Part shown: in pieces, positions 1 through 7,621 of the stretch
How positions within the stretch are numbered: the first letter of the stretch is position 1
Layout of the letters: each line of letters opens with the position of its first letter
Assembly: GCA_000431835.1 (NCBI GenBank)
Contig: HF987904.1
Coordinates: 1-27,450 of the forward strand
Length of the DNA: 27,450 nt
Reading direction: 5' to 3'
Source: Succinatimonas sp. CAG:777
GTDB lineage: Bacteria; Pseudomonadota; Gammaproteobacteria; Enterobacterales; Succinivibrionaceae
Program-made: the position numbers and the translations under genes
Notes under the pieces: model-generated
Database searches by the model: none
The model's input: the letters and a program-made list of their open reading frames with translations, nothing else
Told to the model about the DNA's origin: nothing

Positions 1-530
1 AGAAAAGATTAAAAGAGCTAAAGTCATTATCCACATCAGAGCATTTATTCTAGATCGCAGAGTTTGCGAAGAGTTTCAATCTGCCCCTTTTCTTCAAGTG
101 GTCGCCATGCTGTTATGAGGGCATAAGTTGTCAGGTCTTTAAGCTGAATGTTACCAAAGATAGGAATGATATGGCGCTCGATACGAAGTCTCATATATTC
201 AAATGAACGAGCTGTAATTTTCTTTTTAGCATACCAATCATTAAAAGATTCTCTAACTGTATAAGAAGCGTTCATAGTCATATCTGGTACAACAGAAATG
301 CTTTTCAGCCATTCATTTTTGAGCTGTTTTGCCATAGCTACAGAAACATCAGGAAAAGAACCTAATCTTAGGCTTAGATTTTTATTGTTCTGTTTAGCTT
401 TTGCTTACCAAGTGCCAATACCGGCAGCAGGAGACACTCTGATAAAAAGATTTTGCTCTACTGTATGATTGACCATTTTACCTGTAGCTTTAGCCTTTTT
501 TACAAGGGCATTGAATTGTACAAAATTCAT
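1..530 (-). pseudogene. P4-type tyrosine integrase, N-terminal part, broken
   Basis: This is the remnant of a site-specific integrase of the P4/tRNA-island type. Reading from the ATG at 530, the frame encodes a DUF4102-like arm-binding domain (NLFIRVSPAAGIGTW, then NLSLRLGSFPDVSVAMAK) followed by the start of the SAM-like core-binding domain (ARSFEYMRLRIERHIIPIFG). An in-frame TAA at 405-407 (codon 42, after GIGTW) interrupts the first domain, probably from a Tyr codon. A second stop at 45-47 ends the frame after KLCDLE. Past about position 57 another frame continues as RINALMWIMTLALLIF, which resembles the usual RINEIM-type helix, so a frameshift is also likely. The catalytic domain would lie left of the window. 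The gene reads away from the 3' end of tRNA-Leu, the classic arrangement for a tRNA-integrated island. Family assignment is from motif memory; the broken state is seen directly. Confidence 0.82.
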
Positions 531-548
531 AAAATTAACCTTAAATTT

Positions 549-612
549 GTCACTCTTTTGTCACTCCGTCACTCGCAAAAATATCAAAATTTGGGAGTGA
601 CGAAGGAGTGAC
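549..612. repeat. cluster of GTCACTC direct and inverted repeats
   Basis: Three direct copies of GTCACTC (549-555, 560-566, 568-574) are followed, after an AT-rich spacer, by two inverted copies GAGTGAC (595-601 and 606-612). The cluster lies between the broken integrase and the tRNA 3' end. It could be integrase arm or excisionase sites, an island replication iteron set, or a hairpin in RNA. The rest of 531-735 shows no gene. Confidence 0.6.
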
Positions 613-735
613 GAAGGTATTATGATATGGTTAAGTTTGGATAACTTAGGATAGGTTAATTATATGCAAAGGTGCATTAGAAAGCCAATTTTAAATGATT
701 TTGGGATATGTTGGGAAAGGTTAAAAATGTGGATT

Positions 736-820
736 TGGTGCCCAGGACGAGACTTGAACTCGTACTCCTTGCAGAACTACCCCCTCAAAGTAGCGTGTCT
801 ACCAATTTCACCACCTGGGC
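736..820 (-). tRNA. tRNA-Leu (anticodon GAG)
   Basis: On the minus strand the molecule starts GCCCAGGTGG at 820 and ends CTGGGCACCA at 736, so the 3' CCA is encoded. The 7-bp acceptor stem pairs GCCCAGG with CCTGGGC. The D arm contains AATTGGTAGACAC, typical of class II tRNA-Leu. The anticodon stem CTACT/GGTAG encloses the loop TTGAGGG with anticodon GAG. A long variable arm follows, then the T arm with GTTCAAGTC. It closely resembles E. coli tRNA-Leu(GAG). Its 3' end borders the broken integrase, so it is probably the attachment site of the island to the left. Confidence 0.96.
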
Positions 821-830
821 AACGGTAAAT

Positions 831-858
831 ATAATAGCAAATTTTGATACTTTGTAAA
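831..858 (-). promoter_or_regulatory. promoter of tRNA-Leu
   Basis: On the minus strand a -35 box TTTACA (853-858, one mismatch to TTGACA) is separated by 16 bp from a -10 box TATTAT (831-836, one mismatch to TATAAT). The mature tRNA 5' end lies 10 nt downstream, a normal leader for a tRNA gene. Confidence 0.6.
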
Positions 859-895
859 GAGTAGTGTCTACAAGAACCTACGGTTTTTCAAAAAA

Positions 896-3190
896 TTAGT
901 ATCTATATCCCAATTCATTTGAGTTCAATAATCTGTCTTCCTGACCTGTTAACAGCTTTTTGTAAATTGTGTCATACAGAAGAACATTTTGAACATACTG
1001 CCTTGTTTCCTTAAAAGGGATATTCTCAACATACATCGCAGCATCTCTACCCTTACCATCTTTTGATTTCCAGATGTTGATCCTGCCAGGACCTGCGTTA
1101 TAGGCAGCAGCTGCTAAAATTCTGTTGTTATCAAATCTGTCTAGCATGTCTCTAAGATATGCTGAGCCTAATCTGATGTTGTTCTCAGGGACTACTAAAT
1201 CACCAGTTCCTGAATATGACCAGTTATTCTTTCTGGATACCATCTTAGCAGTACCAGGCATCAACTGCATTAAACCTACAGCACCTACTGGTGATTTAAT
1301 ATCAGGATTTAACATACTCTCCTGACGAGAAATACCATATAAGAATGAAATTGGTACATTAGAGTAGGATGAGTATTTCTGATACAGGGTCAAAAATGGC
1401 TTAGGGAATCTGTAGTCTAGAGCACTCCATCTTTGACCAGCTACTACACTTGAAATTGCATAACTGATGTTTCCTGTAGATAAAGCCCACTCTGCCATTA
1501 ACATCGCTTCATCATTAGTACCAGTCTTAGCAATTTCACGCCATTCAATAGCTGCATTACTATCCTTTAAAGCTCTAAATTCAAAGAAACGCACTGCAGC
1601 TTTATTTTTAGCTACAGTCTGTGGCCATTGAGCTGATTTTGATAAATGCTCATGGTTAAATGGCATTTTTAAAGATAATTCTTGAGCGGCTAAAAAACCA
1701 AAGAAACTTCTGTCTTTAGCAACCTTTGCCATGAGTGACTTACTCTCTTGAGTGCGTCCTATCTCACGGGCAGCTCTTGCTTTCCAATAACGCCAGTTAA
1801 CTGCATTTTTATCAAGTTCTGTTAAATGATCATATAAGTCATAAACAATCTGCCATTGAGCAAACCAGATGGCTTTACGCATACGCATAATCTTAATTTC
1901 TTCTGACCAAACCACTGCAGGAAGATTTCTATCTACCCATTGAACTTCTTCCTCTGTAGACTGTCTTGATAAAAAGCCTTTTGCAATGATCTGGAAGATC
2001 TCTAATCTTTCAGTATCGCTGATCTTAAATTTCTCAGCAAAAGCTTCAAAAGCTGGAGTTGCACTCTTTGGATCAATATTTGCAAATCTCTTAAAAGCAA
2101 GCACAGCCGTTCTTTGAGTGTTCTCATCACCTTCAACATAATCTAGTGAAAGCACTGCTGATGGATTGTCATAAAGTGACATTTCTTGAGCTACACGAGA
2201 TGCAAATTGAGTTTGTTCAAGACCATGAGCTAATGATCTTGTAGTTTCAGTGTAGTTTTTAGTGATATATGCCCTTTCAAACTTTTCTAGTTGCACCTTA
2301 TCATCAAGATATCCATTCTGTCCCCAAAGGTAGATTAAACCTGCACAGCTTGAAGGATATGGAGACAGCTGTAAATACATTTTTGAAGCAAAGGTTGCTG
2401 CTGTAACATCAGCAATCCCCTGTTGCCAGCGAGCTTCATAGAAGCGGCATTGAAGGGCCTGTTGAGACTTTGCCATCTCACTGTCATCCTGAAATGGCTT
2501 TTTACCGATTAAATCTGAAACTAACTTGTATTGACCAACAGATGATAAATACTCAATGTATTTTCTCTTTAGCAACAGACCTAATTCCTGATGAACTTTT
2601 GAGTTAATAAACTGTTTAACCTGGGGGTATTTAGATACATCCATATTGTTAGCTAAATACCAGTAATCAATCCACAAGGATAATGGATAGTTTCTTAAGT
2701 AGTTGTTCTGAATTGATAAAGCTGTATCGGTATCCCCACTTTTAATAGCTCTCTCAGCATCAGCAAAATACTTTCTTTGAGCAATCAAAGTAGGTGTGGT
2801 TGCAATTAGTGGATTCTCATCCGAGAAATCAAATGGAGCAGTTACATATTCTGACTGTATAGCTCTTTCCTGAGGAGTAGTAGTTCTTACACGAGTTTTA
2901 GCTTGTGTTTTAGTATTCTTTTTTCTGCTCTTTTTAGTACTGCTATGTGCTGTCTTTTTGTTAGACGCAGTAACTTTACGTGACTTTGAAGATTTCTTTT
3001 GAGCTGTACTCTTTTTTGCAGTGCTTCTTTTAGCAGAAGATTTATGGTGCTTTAAAGCTTCAGCCTGCTCGATGGTTAAAGTTCTAATCTGACCTTTAGA
3101 GTTATTTGCTTGTGCTTGAGTATAAAAAGAGAGTGGAAGTAACAAAGAGAAAGTAAAGATAATTCCTTTGATTAGCTTATTGGTTTTCAT
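896..3190 (-). CDS. slt: soluble lytic murein transglycosylase (Slt70-like)
   Basis: This periplasmic enzyme cleaves the MurNAc-GlcNAc bond of peptidoglycan non-hydrolytically, giving 1,6-anhydro-MurNAc ends. The protein has 764 residues. It starts with a signal peptide (about 1-28, ending TQAQA). A strongly basic K/S/T/R-rich stretch follows (about 45-105), then the alpha-superhelical U/L region. The C-terminal goose-lysozyme-like domain carries GISRQES, whose Glu (about residue 624) is the expected catalytic acid, then AVGLMQLMPGTA and AAYNAGPGR. E. coli Slt70 is about 645 residues, and the basic insertion accounts for much of the extra length. The start ATG lies just after a nested palindrome that also holds a TATAAT box. 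No clear Shine-Dalgarno sequence precedes it, and no strong terminator follows it. Confidence 0.95.
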   Translation of the reverse strand: MKTNKLIKGIIFTFSLLLPLSFYTQAQANNSKGQIRTLTIEQAEALKHHKSSAKRSTAKKSTAQKKSSKSRKVTASNKKTAHSSTKKSRKKNTKTQAKTRVRTTTPQERAIQSEYVTAPFDFSDENPLIATTPTLIAQRKYFADAERAIKSGDTDTALSIQNNYLRNYPLSLWIDYWYLANNMDVSKYPQVKQFINSKVHQELGLLLKRKYIEYLSSVGQYKLVSDLIGKKPFQDDSEMAKSQQALQCRFYEARWQQGIADVTAATFASKMYLQLSPYPSSCAGLIYLWGQNGYLDDKVQLEKFERAYITKNYTETTRSLAHGLEQTQFASRVAQEMSLYDNPSAVLSLDYVEGDENTQRTAVLAFKRFANIDPKSATPAFEAFAEKFKISDTERLEIFQIIAKGFLSRQSTEEEVQWVDRNLPAVVWSEEIKIMRMRKAIWFAQWQIVYDLYDHLTELDKNAVNWRYWKARAAREIGRTQESKSLMAKVAKDRSFFGFLAAQELSLKMPFNHEHLSKSAQWPQTVAKNKAAVRFFEFRALKDSNAAIEWREIAKTGTNDEAMLMAEWALSTGNISYAISSVVAGQRWSALDYRFPKPFLTLYQKYSSYSNVPISFLYGISRQESMLNPDIKSPVGAVGLMQLMPGTAKMVSRKNNWSYSGTGDLVVPENNIRLGSAYLRDMLDRFDNNRILAAAAYNAGPGRINIWKSKDGKGRDAAMYVENIPFKETRQYVQNVLLYDTIYKKLLTGQEDRLLNSNELGYRY

Positions 3191-3197
3191 TTCTACA

Positions 3198-3263
3198 AGG
3201 TGCCATTGGTTCAGTGTTTTATTTATACACTGAGATTATACGTCCAATGGCACCTAGTTGTAA
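3198..3263 (-). promoter_or_regulatory. nested palindrome overlapping the putative slt promoter
   Basis: A 12-bp perfect inverted repeat (AGGTGCCATTGG at 3198-3209, CCAATGGCACCT at 3244-3255) encloses a second perfect 7-bp repeat (TCAGTGT 3211-3217, ACACTGA 3227-3233). On the minus strand a perfect TATAAT (3235-3240) lies between the arms. A weak -35 TTACAA (3258-3263) sits 17 bp upstream. The outer arm ends 7 nt before the slt ATG. The structure may be the terminator of the upstream symporter transcript, although no T tract follows, and it may also control slt. Confidence 0.5.
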
Positions 3264-3266
3264 GTA

Positions 3267-4646
3267 TTATGCTCGATTAAATACTGTGTAATAACCAATA
3301 ATGAGCAATACCGCAATTACAGTGGTCAAAATGTATCTGTAATAGAAGAATAACTTAGGTGTCAGTTTAAAACCTTCACCTACGTTAGTTTCTTGGATAT
3401 AGCGCCCCCATTTCATACCGCTCTTTGAGGTTACAAAAAGCACGAATACTAATGAACCTATTGGAAGAATGTTATTTGAAATTAAGAAATCGCAGAAATC
3501 AGTAATACCAGTATTTGAACCGATGATGTGAACATCTGAGAGAACATTGAAACCTAAAACAGGTAATACTGATAAACCTAAGATCACGATAAAGTTAATC
3601 AGCACAGCCTTCTTTCTGTCAATCTTAAATAGCTCAAGATTTGCTGCGATGATGTTTTCAAACACAGCAATTAAAGTAGAAACAGCTGCAATTAACATGA
3701 ACAGGAAGAATAAAGCTCCCCAGAAAGCGCCAAAGCTCATGTTTGAAAAAACCATGGTCATGGTAACAAACAGTAAGTTTGGACCTGCATCTGGGTTAAT
3801 GCCGTAGGTAAAACATGCTGGGAAGATTACAAAGCCTGAAAGGAGTGCTACAGCTGTATCTAAACCAGCAATAAACAGAGCCTCGTTTAATAAACGGTGC
3901 TTTGTTGACATGTAGCTACCAAAGATAGCAATACCGCCCATACCGGTTGATAAGGTAAAGAAAGCCTGTCCCATAGCAGCCCAGACAGCTTCACCAAAGT
4001 TATCCTGTAACTTTGAAAAGTCAGGTTTTAAATAGAATGACACGCCGTCCATGAAACCATCTAAGGTTACAGAACGTAAAGCCATAAAGATTAAAAGACC
4101 TAACAGCAGTAACATTAAAGGTTTGGTAAAACGCTCAATGCCTTTGACGACACCTAAAGCTACAATCAAGAAGGAAAATGCTACAACTGCAGCCATGCAT
4201 GAGAATAGAGTTGCAGGATCCTGCAGAATGCTGCCAAAGTTAGCTACAGCAACATCTTTTTCAAGATGTGGAGCTACAGAGCCTGAAGCAAACTCAAAGA
4301 AATAGTAAAGCATCCAGCCTGTAATCACGCCGTAAAATGACATCAGGATGTAGTTACCTGCTAACTGCCACCATTTGTTGTGATGCCACTGTGCACCTTT
4401 CTCCTCTAAGTTCTCATAGCAATAAGCAATAGAACTTCTAGAAGCACGACCAATGGCTAATTCAACTGTTAAAAGAGGAATACCCATCGCAATCAAAAAG
4501 AATAGGTAGATTAGTACAAAGAAAGCACCACCGTACTGTCCTACAATATATGGGAAACGCCAGACGTTACCAATGCCTACAGCACAACCTGCTGCAATCA
4601 GAATAAAGCCCAATCTGGTTTTAAACTGTTCTCTGCTTGAATCCAT
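3267..4646 (-). CDS. NSS-family sodium-dependent transporter (third in the row)
   Basis: This is an integral membrane symporter of the neurotransmitter:sodium symporter family (SLC6/LeuT fold) that probably imports an amino acid with Na+. It has 459 residues and about 11-12 hydrophobic segments. TM1 carries GCAVGIGNVWRFPY, corresponding to the unwound LeuT helix that binds Na+ and substrate. TM6 carries GQAFFTLSTG, matching the LeuT GQIFFTLS segment with its Na1-site Thr. TM8 carries AAVSTLIAVFE, with hydroxyl residues at the Na2 position. Closely related bacterial members include TnaT and MhsT; the substrate cannot be read from sequence. It is the closest paralogue of the gene immediately upstream (4736-6115): they share DAGPNLLF and FSNMSFG and have equal length. 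An AAGGA lies about 8 nt before the ATG. Confidence 0.93.
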   Translation of the reverse strand: MDSSREQFKTRLGFILIAAGCAVGIGNVWRFPYIVGQYGGAFFVLIYLFFLIAMGIPLLTVELAIGRASRSSIAYCYENLEEKGAQWHHNKWWQLAGNYILMSFYGVITGWMLYYFFEFASGSVAPHLEKDVAVANFGSILQDPATLFSCMAAVVAFSFLIVALGVVKGIERFTKPLMLLLLGLLIFMALRSVTLDGFMDGVSFYLKPDFSKLQDNFGEAVWAAMGQAFFTLSTGMGGIAIFGSYMSTKHRLLNEALFIAGLDTAVALLSGFVIFPACFTYGINPDAGPNLLFVTMTMVFSNMSFGAFWGALFFLFMLIAAVSTLIAVFENIIAANLELFKIDRKKAVLINFIVILGLSVLPVLGFNVLSDVHIIGSNTGITDFCDFLISNNILPIGSLVFVLFVTSKSGMKWGRYIQETNVGEGFKLTPKLFFYYRYILTTVIAVLLIIGYYTVFNRA

Positions 4647-4692
4647 AAAAAATCCTTATTAACTTACCTTATTATTTGAGTTTTATATTTTA

Positions 4693-4726
4693 GGTGAGTA
4701 TTTATAGAAAGCTATATACACTCACC
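4693..4726 (-). terminator. intercistronic hairpin between NSS genes
   Basis: A 15-nt arm beginning GGTGAGT pairs with an arm ending ACTCACC, with two mismatches and a 4-nt loop. It lies just after the stop of the 4736-6115 gene. On the minus strand only a broken T/A stretch follows, so it is a weak terminator or an RNA-stabilising hairpin rather than a strong stop. Confidence 0.5.
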
Positions 4727-4735
4727 CATATTTAA

Positions 4736-6115
4736 TTAACCGATAAAGATTTTGTAGTAGCCTATTGCCAAAACTACAACCACAATCGATGTCAGAATAT
4801 AACGGTAGTAGAAGAATAACTTCTCTGACATATTAAAGCCCTTACCTACGTTACACTCATCAATATATCTCTTCCAGGTCATACCAGACTTTGCACAGAC
4901 AAACAGTACAAAGACAATTGAACCTATTGGCATGATGTTGTTTGATACCAAGAAATCAAAGAAGTCTAAGATACCTGAATTTGCATTCAAGATATGAACA
5001 TCAGATAAGATGTTAAAGCCAAACATTGGCAGTAAACACATTAAGATAATGACAAAGAAGTTAATGATAACTGCTTTGAATCTTGAGATCTTAAAGAGTT
5101 CGATGGTGCCAGCGATAGAGCTTTCAAAAACAGCAATCATTGTTGATACAGCTGCAATTAACATGAACAGGAAGAACAATGTTCCCCATAAGGAGCCAAA
5201 AGACATATTTGAGAACACAACTGTCATTGTTAAGAACAGTAAATTAGGACCAGCATCAGGGTTGATACCATAGGTAAAGCATGCAGGGAAGATTACAACA
5301 CCTGCTAAAAGCGCAATGATGGTATCAAATGAAGCAATAAAGATAGCCTCATTTAGGATCTTATGACGATCTGACATATAGCTACCAAAGATAGCAATCG
5401 CACCAAAGCCTACTGATAAAGTAAAGAAAGCCTGTCCCATAGCAGCCCAAATTGCCTGACCTAAGTTATTTTCAAGTTTTGAAAAATCAGGCTCCAGGTA
5501 AAATTTCATACCCTCAGCAAATCCATCTAAGTTAAAAGATCTACAAGCCATGAATGCTAATAAAAGGATCAGCACTACCATTAAAGGCTTGGTGTATCTT
5601 TCAACTCCCTTAATCACTCCCAAAGCTACGATAGCGAAAGAGAATACTACAGTCGCCAGAACACAGGCAAACATCACTACAGGTGACGATAAAAGATTAC
5701 CAAAAGTCTGAGCAGCTTCATCACGAGTGATGTTAGTTGGGATCTCACCAAAGGCAAATGATAAGAAATAGTAAAGCATCCAGCCTGCTACTACGACATA
5801 GAATGCCATCAAGAAGTAGTTACCAGAGAACTGCCACCATTTGTTAATATGCCATCTAGAACCTGCCTGCTCTAGTTCTTCGTAACAGTAAGCCATAGAG
5901 CTTCTTGATGCTCTACCAATTGCAAGCTCTACTGTTAATAAAGGAATACCTAAAGTGACTAAAAAGAATAAATATAATAAAACGAAATATGCGCCACCAT
6001 ACTGACCTACAATAAATGGGAAGCGCCATACATTACCAATACCTACCGCGCAACCTGCAGCAATAAGCAGGAAGCCTAGTCTTGTTTTAAATATTTCACG
6101 TGGTTTTCTTTCCAT
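4736..6115 (-). CDS. NSS-family sodium-dependent transporter (second in the row)
   Basis: This is a LeuT-fold Na+ symporter of 459 residues, probably for amino acids. It shows GCAVGIGNVWRFPF in TM1, GQAFFTLSVGFGAIAIFGSY in TM6 and AAVSTMIAVFESSIAG in TM8, the three segments that carry the Na+ and substrate contacts in LeuT. The cytoplasmic N-terminus is short (MERKPREIFKTRLGFLL). Its 36-nt distance from the upstream gene suggests cotranscription with 6152-7561. High similarity to the 3267-4646 product, including shared DNA stretches such as the segment encoding FLFMLIAAVST, points to a fairly recent duplication. Differences are concentrated in the extracellular loops and TM3-TM4, where substrate choice could differ. 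Confidence 0.93.
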   Translation of the reverse strand: MERKPREIFKTRLGFLLIAAGCAVGIGNVWRFPFIVGQYGGAYFVLLYLFFLVTLGIPLLTVELAIGRASRSSMAYCYEELEQAGSRWHINKWWQFSGNYFLMAFYVVVAGWMLYYFLSFAFGEIPTNITRDEAAQTFGNLLSSPVVMFACVLATVVFSFAIVALGVIKGVERYTKPLMVVLILLLAFMACRSFNLDGFAEGMKFYLEPDFSKLENNLGQAIWAAMGQAFFTLSVGFGAIAIFGSYMSDRHKILNEAIFIASFDTIIALLAGVVIFPACFTYGINPDAGPNLLFLTMTVVFSNMSFGSLWGTLFFLFMLIAAVSTMIAVFESSIAGTIELFKISRFKAVIINFFVIILMCLLPMFGFNILSDVHILNANSGILDFFDFLVSNNIMPIGSIVFVLFVCAKSGMTWKRYIDECNVGKGFNMSEKLFFYYRYILTSIVVVVLAIGYYKIFIG

Positions 6116-6151
6116 AAAGGTAACCTTAGTTAATTTTTACTTCTTTTATTA

Positions 6152-7561
6152 CTAGCGATTAAAAACTGAGATATAGCCTTGAACAAACAGTACTAATACA
6201 ATTATTGGCAATACATACTTAAAATAGAATTGCAACTTACTGCTTACTTTAAGTCCCTGACCTAAATTAGCCTCTTTTAAGTAGTTATCAAAGCCCCATC
6301 CATAGTGCCAAGAAGCATACAGTACATATACAACCGAACCTAACTCTATAATATTTTGAGAAAGAATAAAGTCATACAGATCAAGAATTACTGATCCATG
6401 CCCCATAGGATGAATAAAACTTAAGACATTAAAACCTAAGATCACAGGAAGAGACATCGCAAAGATCAAAATAAAATTACAGATCACAGCTTTGATTCTG
6501 CTGATTCTAAAGATATCTAATGTAATACCGATGACATTTTCAAATACTGCAATCAGAGTTGATAGAGCAGCAAAGAACATGAACAGGAAGAATACTCCTC
6601 CCCAGAACTGACCATATTCCATATGTGAGAATACAGAAACTAAGGTTACAAAGATAAGTCCTGGGCCCTGACCTGGCTCTACAGCATAGCTGAAGCAAGC
6701 AGGAAAAATCACAATACCTGCTAGAAAAGCTACCAAGGTGTCTAAAATTGCAATTACTGAAGCTTCATAGGCAATTGATTTTTTAGAACTCATATATGAG
6801 CCGAAGATCTGCAAAGAGCCAATACCTACACCTAGTGTAAAGAAAGCTTGTCCGCAAGCTGCAGAGAGAATTTCATAGAAATTATCTTTAGTGATCTTTG
6901 AAAAATCTGGATACAGGTAATATTGGATACCCTCTTTAAAGCCTGGTAAGAAGAATGATCTAGTAGCTAAAAACAGCAATAACAAGAATAACAGCACCAT
7001 TAAAGGTTTAGTAAACCCTTCGACTCCCTTTCTTAAACCAAAGGCGCATACAGCAAAGCCTGCAATGGTAACTGCTGCTGTAAACATGATCTGTGGTTCT
7101 GGCTCTTGAAGCATGGAGTTGAAAAAGTTTCCTGACTCTTCTTGTGTCATAGGGACACTGGTTAAGAAACCTGTAAACATCTCAATAGTGTAATAAAGCA
7201 TCCAACCTGTAACCATGGTATAGAAAGCCATGAGCACATAGTTACCAAAGATCATGAAATACTTGCAGTATTTCCATTTTTTATTTGGAGTTAATGTTTC
7301 AAAAGATAGACCAATACTGCGTCTTGAGGCTCGACCAACAGATAACTCAATGGTCACTAAGGGAATGCCTAAAAGAATTAAGAATGCAATATAGATTAAA
7401 ACGAACAGTGCTCCGCCGTACTGACCTGCTATGTAAGGAAATCTCCAAACATTACCAAGGCCAATAGAACAACCAGCTGCTATTAAAATAAAGCCTAAGC
7501 GAGATGAAAATAGTTCGCGAGATTTTGAGTCTGTATTTTGGTTCGAATTTGATTGTGACAT
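6152..7561 (-). CDS. NSS-family sodium-dependent transporter (first in the row)
   Basis: This 469-residue LeuT-fold symporter is the most divergent of the three. TM1 reads GCSIGLGNVWRFPY, TM6 GQAFFTLGVGIGSLQIFGSY, and TM8 AALSTLIAVFENVIG. The N-terminus has a longer polar leader rich in Ser/Asn/Gln. Glycine replaces the Ser that follows Leu in the FFTLS motif of its paralogues, so its Na1 or substrate site may differ. The ATG lies only 9 nt beyond the T tract of the pnp terminator and is preceded only by a short TAAAG. Expression may therefore depend on read-through from pnp or on a promoter overlapping the terminator. No internal ATG offers a convincing alternative start. Confidence 0.92.
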   Translation of the reverse strand: MSQSNSNQNTDSKSRELFSSRLGFILIAAGCSIGLGNVWRFPYIAGQYGGALFVLIYIAFLILLGIPLVTIELSVGRASRRSIGLSFETLTPNKKWKYCKYFMIFGNYVLMAFYTMVTGWMLYYTIEMFTGFLTSVPMTQEESGNFFNSMLQEPEPQIMFTAAVTIAGFAVCAFGLRKGVEGFTKPLMVLLFLLLLFLATRSFFLPGFKEGIQYYLYPDFSKITKDNFYEILSAACGQAFFTLGVGIGSLQIFGSYMSSKKSIAYEASVIAILDTLVAFLAGIVIFPACFSYAVEPGQGPGLIFVTLVSVFSHMEYGQFWGGVFFLFMFFAALSTLIAVFENVIGITLDIFRISRIKAVICNFILIFAMSLPVILGFNVLSFIHPMGHGSVILDLYDFILSQNIIELGSVVYVLYASWHYGWGFDNYLKEANLGQGLKVSSKLQFYFKYVLPIIVLVLFVQGYISVFNR

Positions 7562-7570
7562 CTTTACGTT

Positions 7571-7604
7571 AAAAAAGGCCCATGACGAGAGTCGAAGGGC
7601 CTTT
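7571..7604 (-). terminator. rho-independent terminator of pnp
   Basis: On the minus strand AAAGGCCC pairs with GGGCCTTT across a 13-nt loop and is followed by a run of six T. It starts about 18 nt after the pnp stop codon. The T run ends 9 nt before the ATG of the next gene. Confidence 0.88.
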
Positions 7605-7621
7605 ATTCTAATTATTTAAAA

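Noticed and set aside
3547..5273. Plus-strand frames opposite the NSS genes
   Set aside because: Mirror images of transmembrane coding sequence; similar frames occur at the same place in the paralogues, as expected for shadows.
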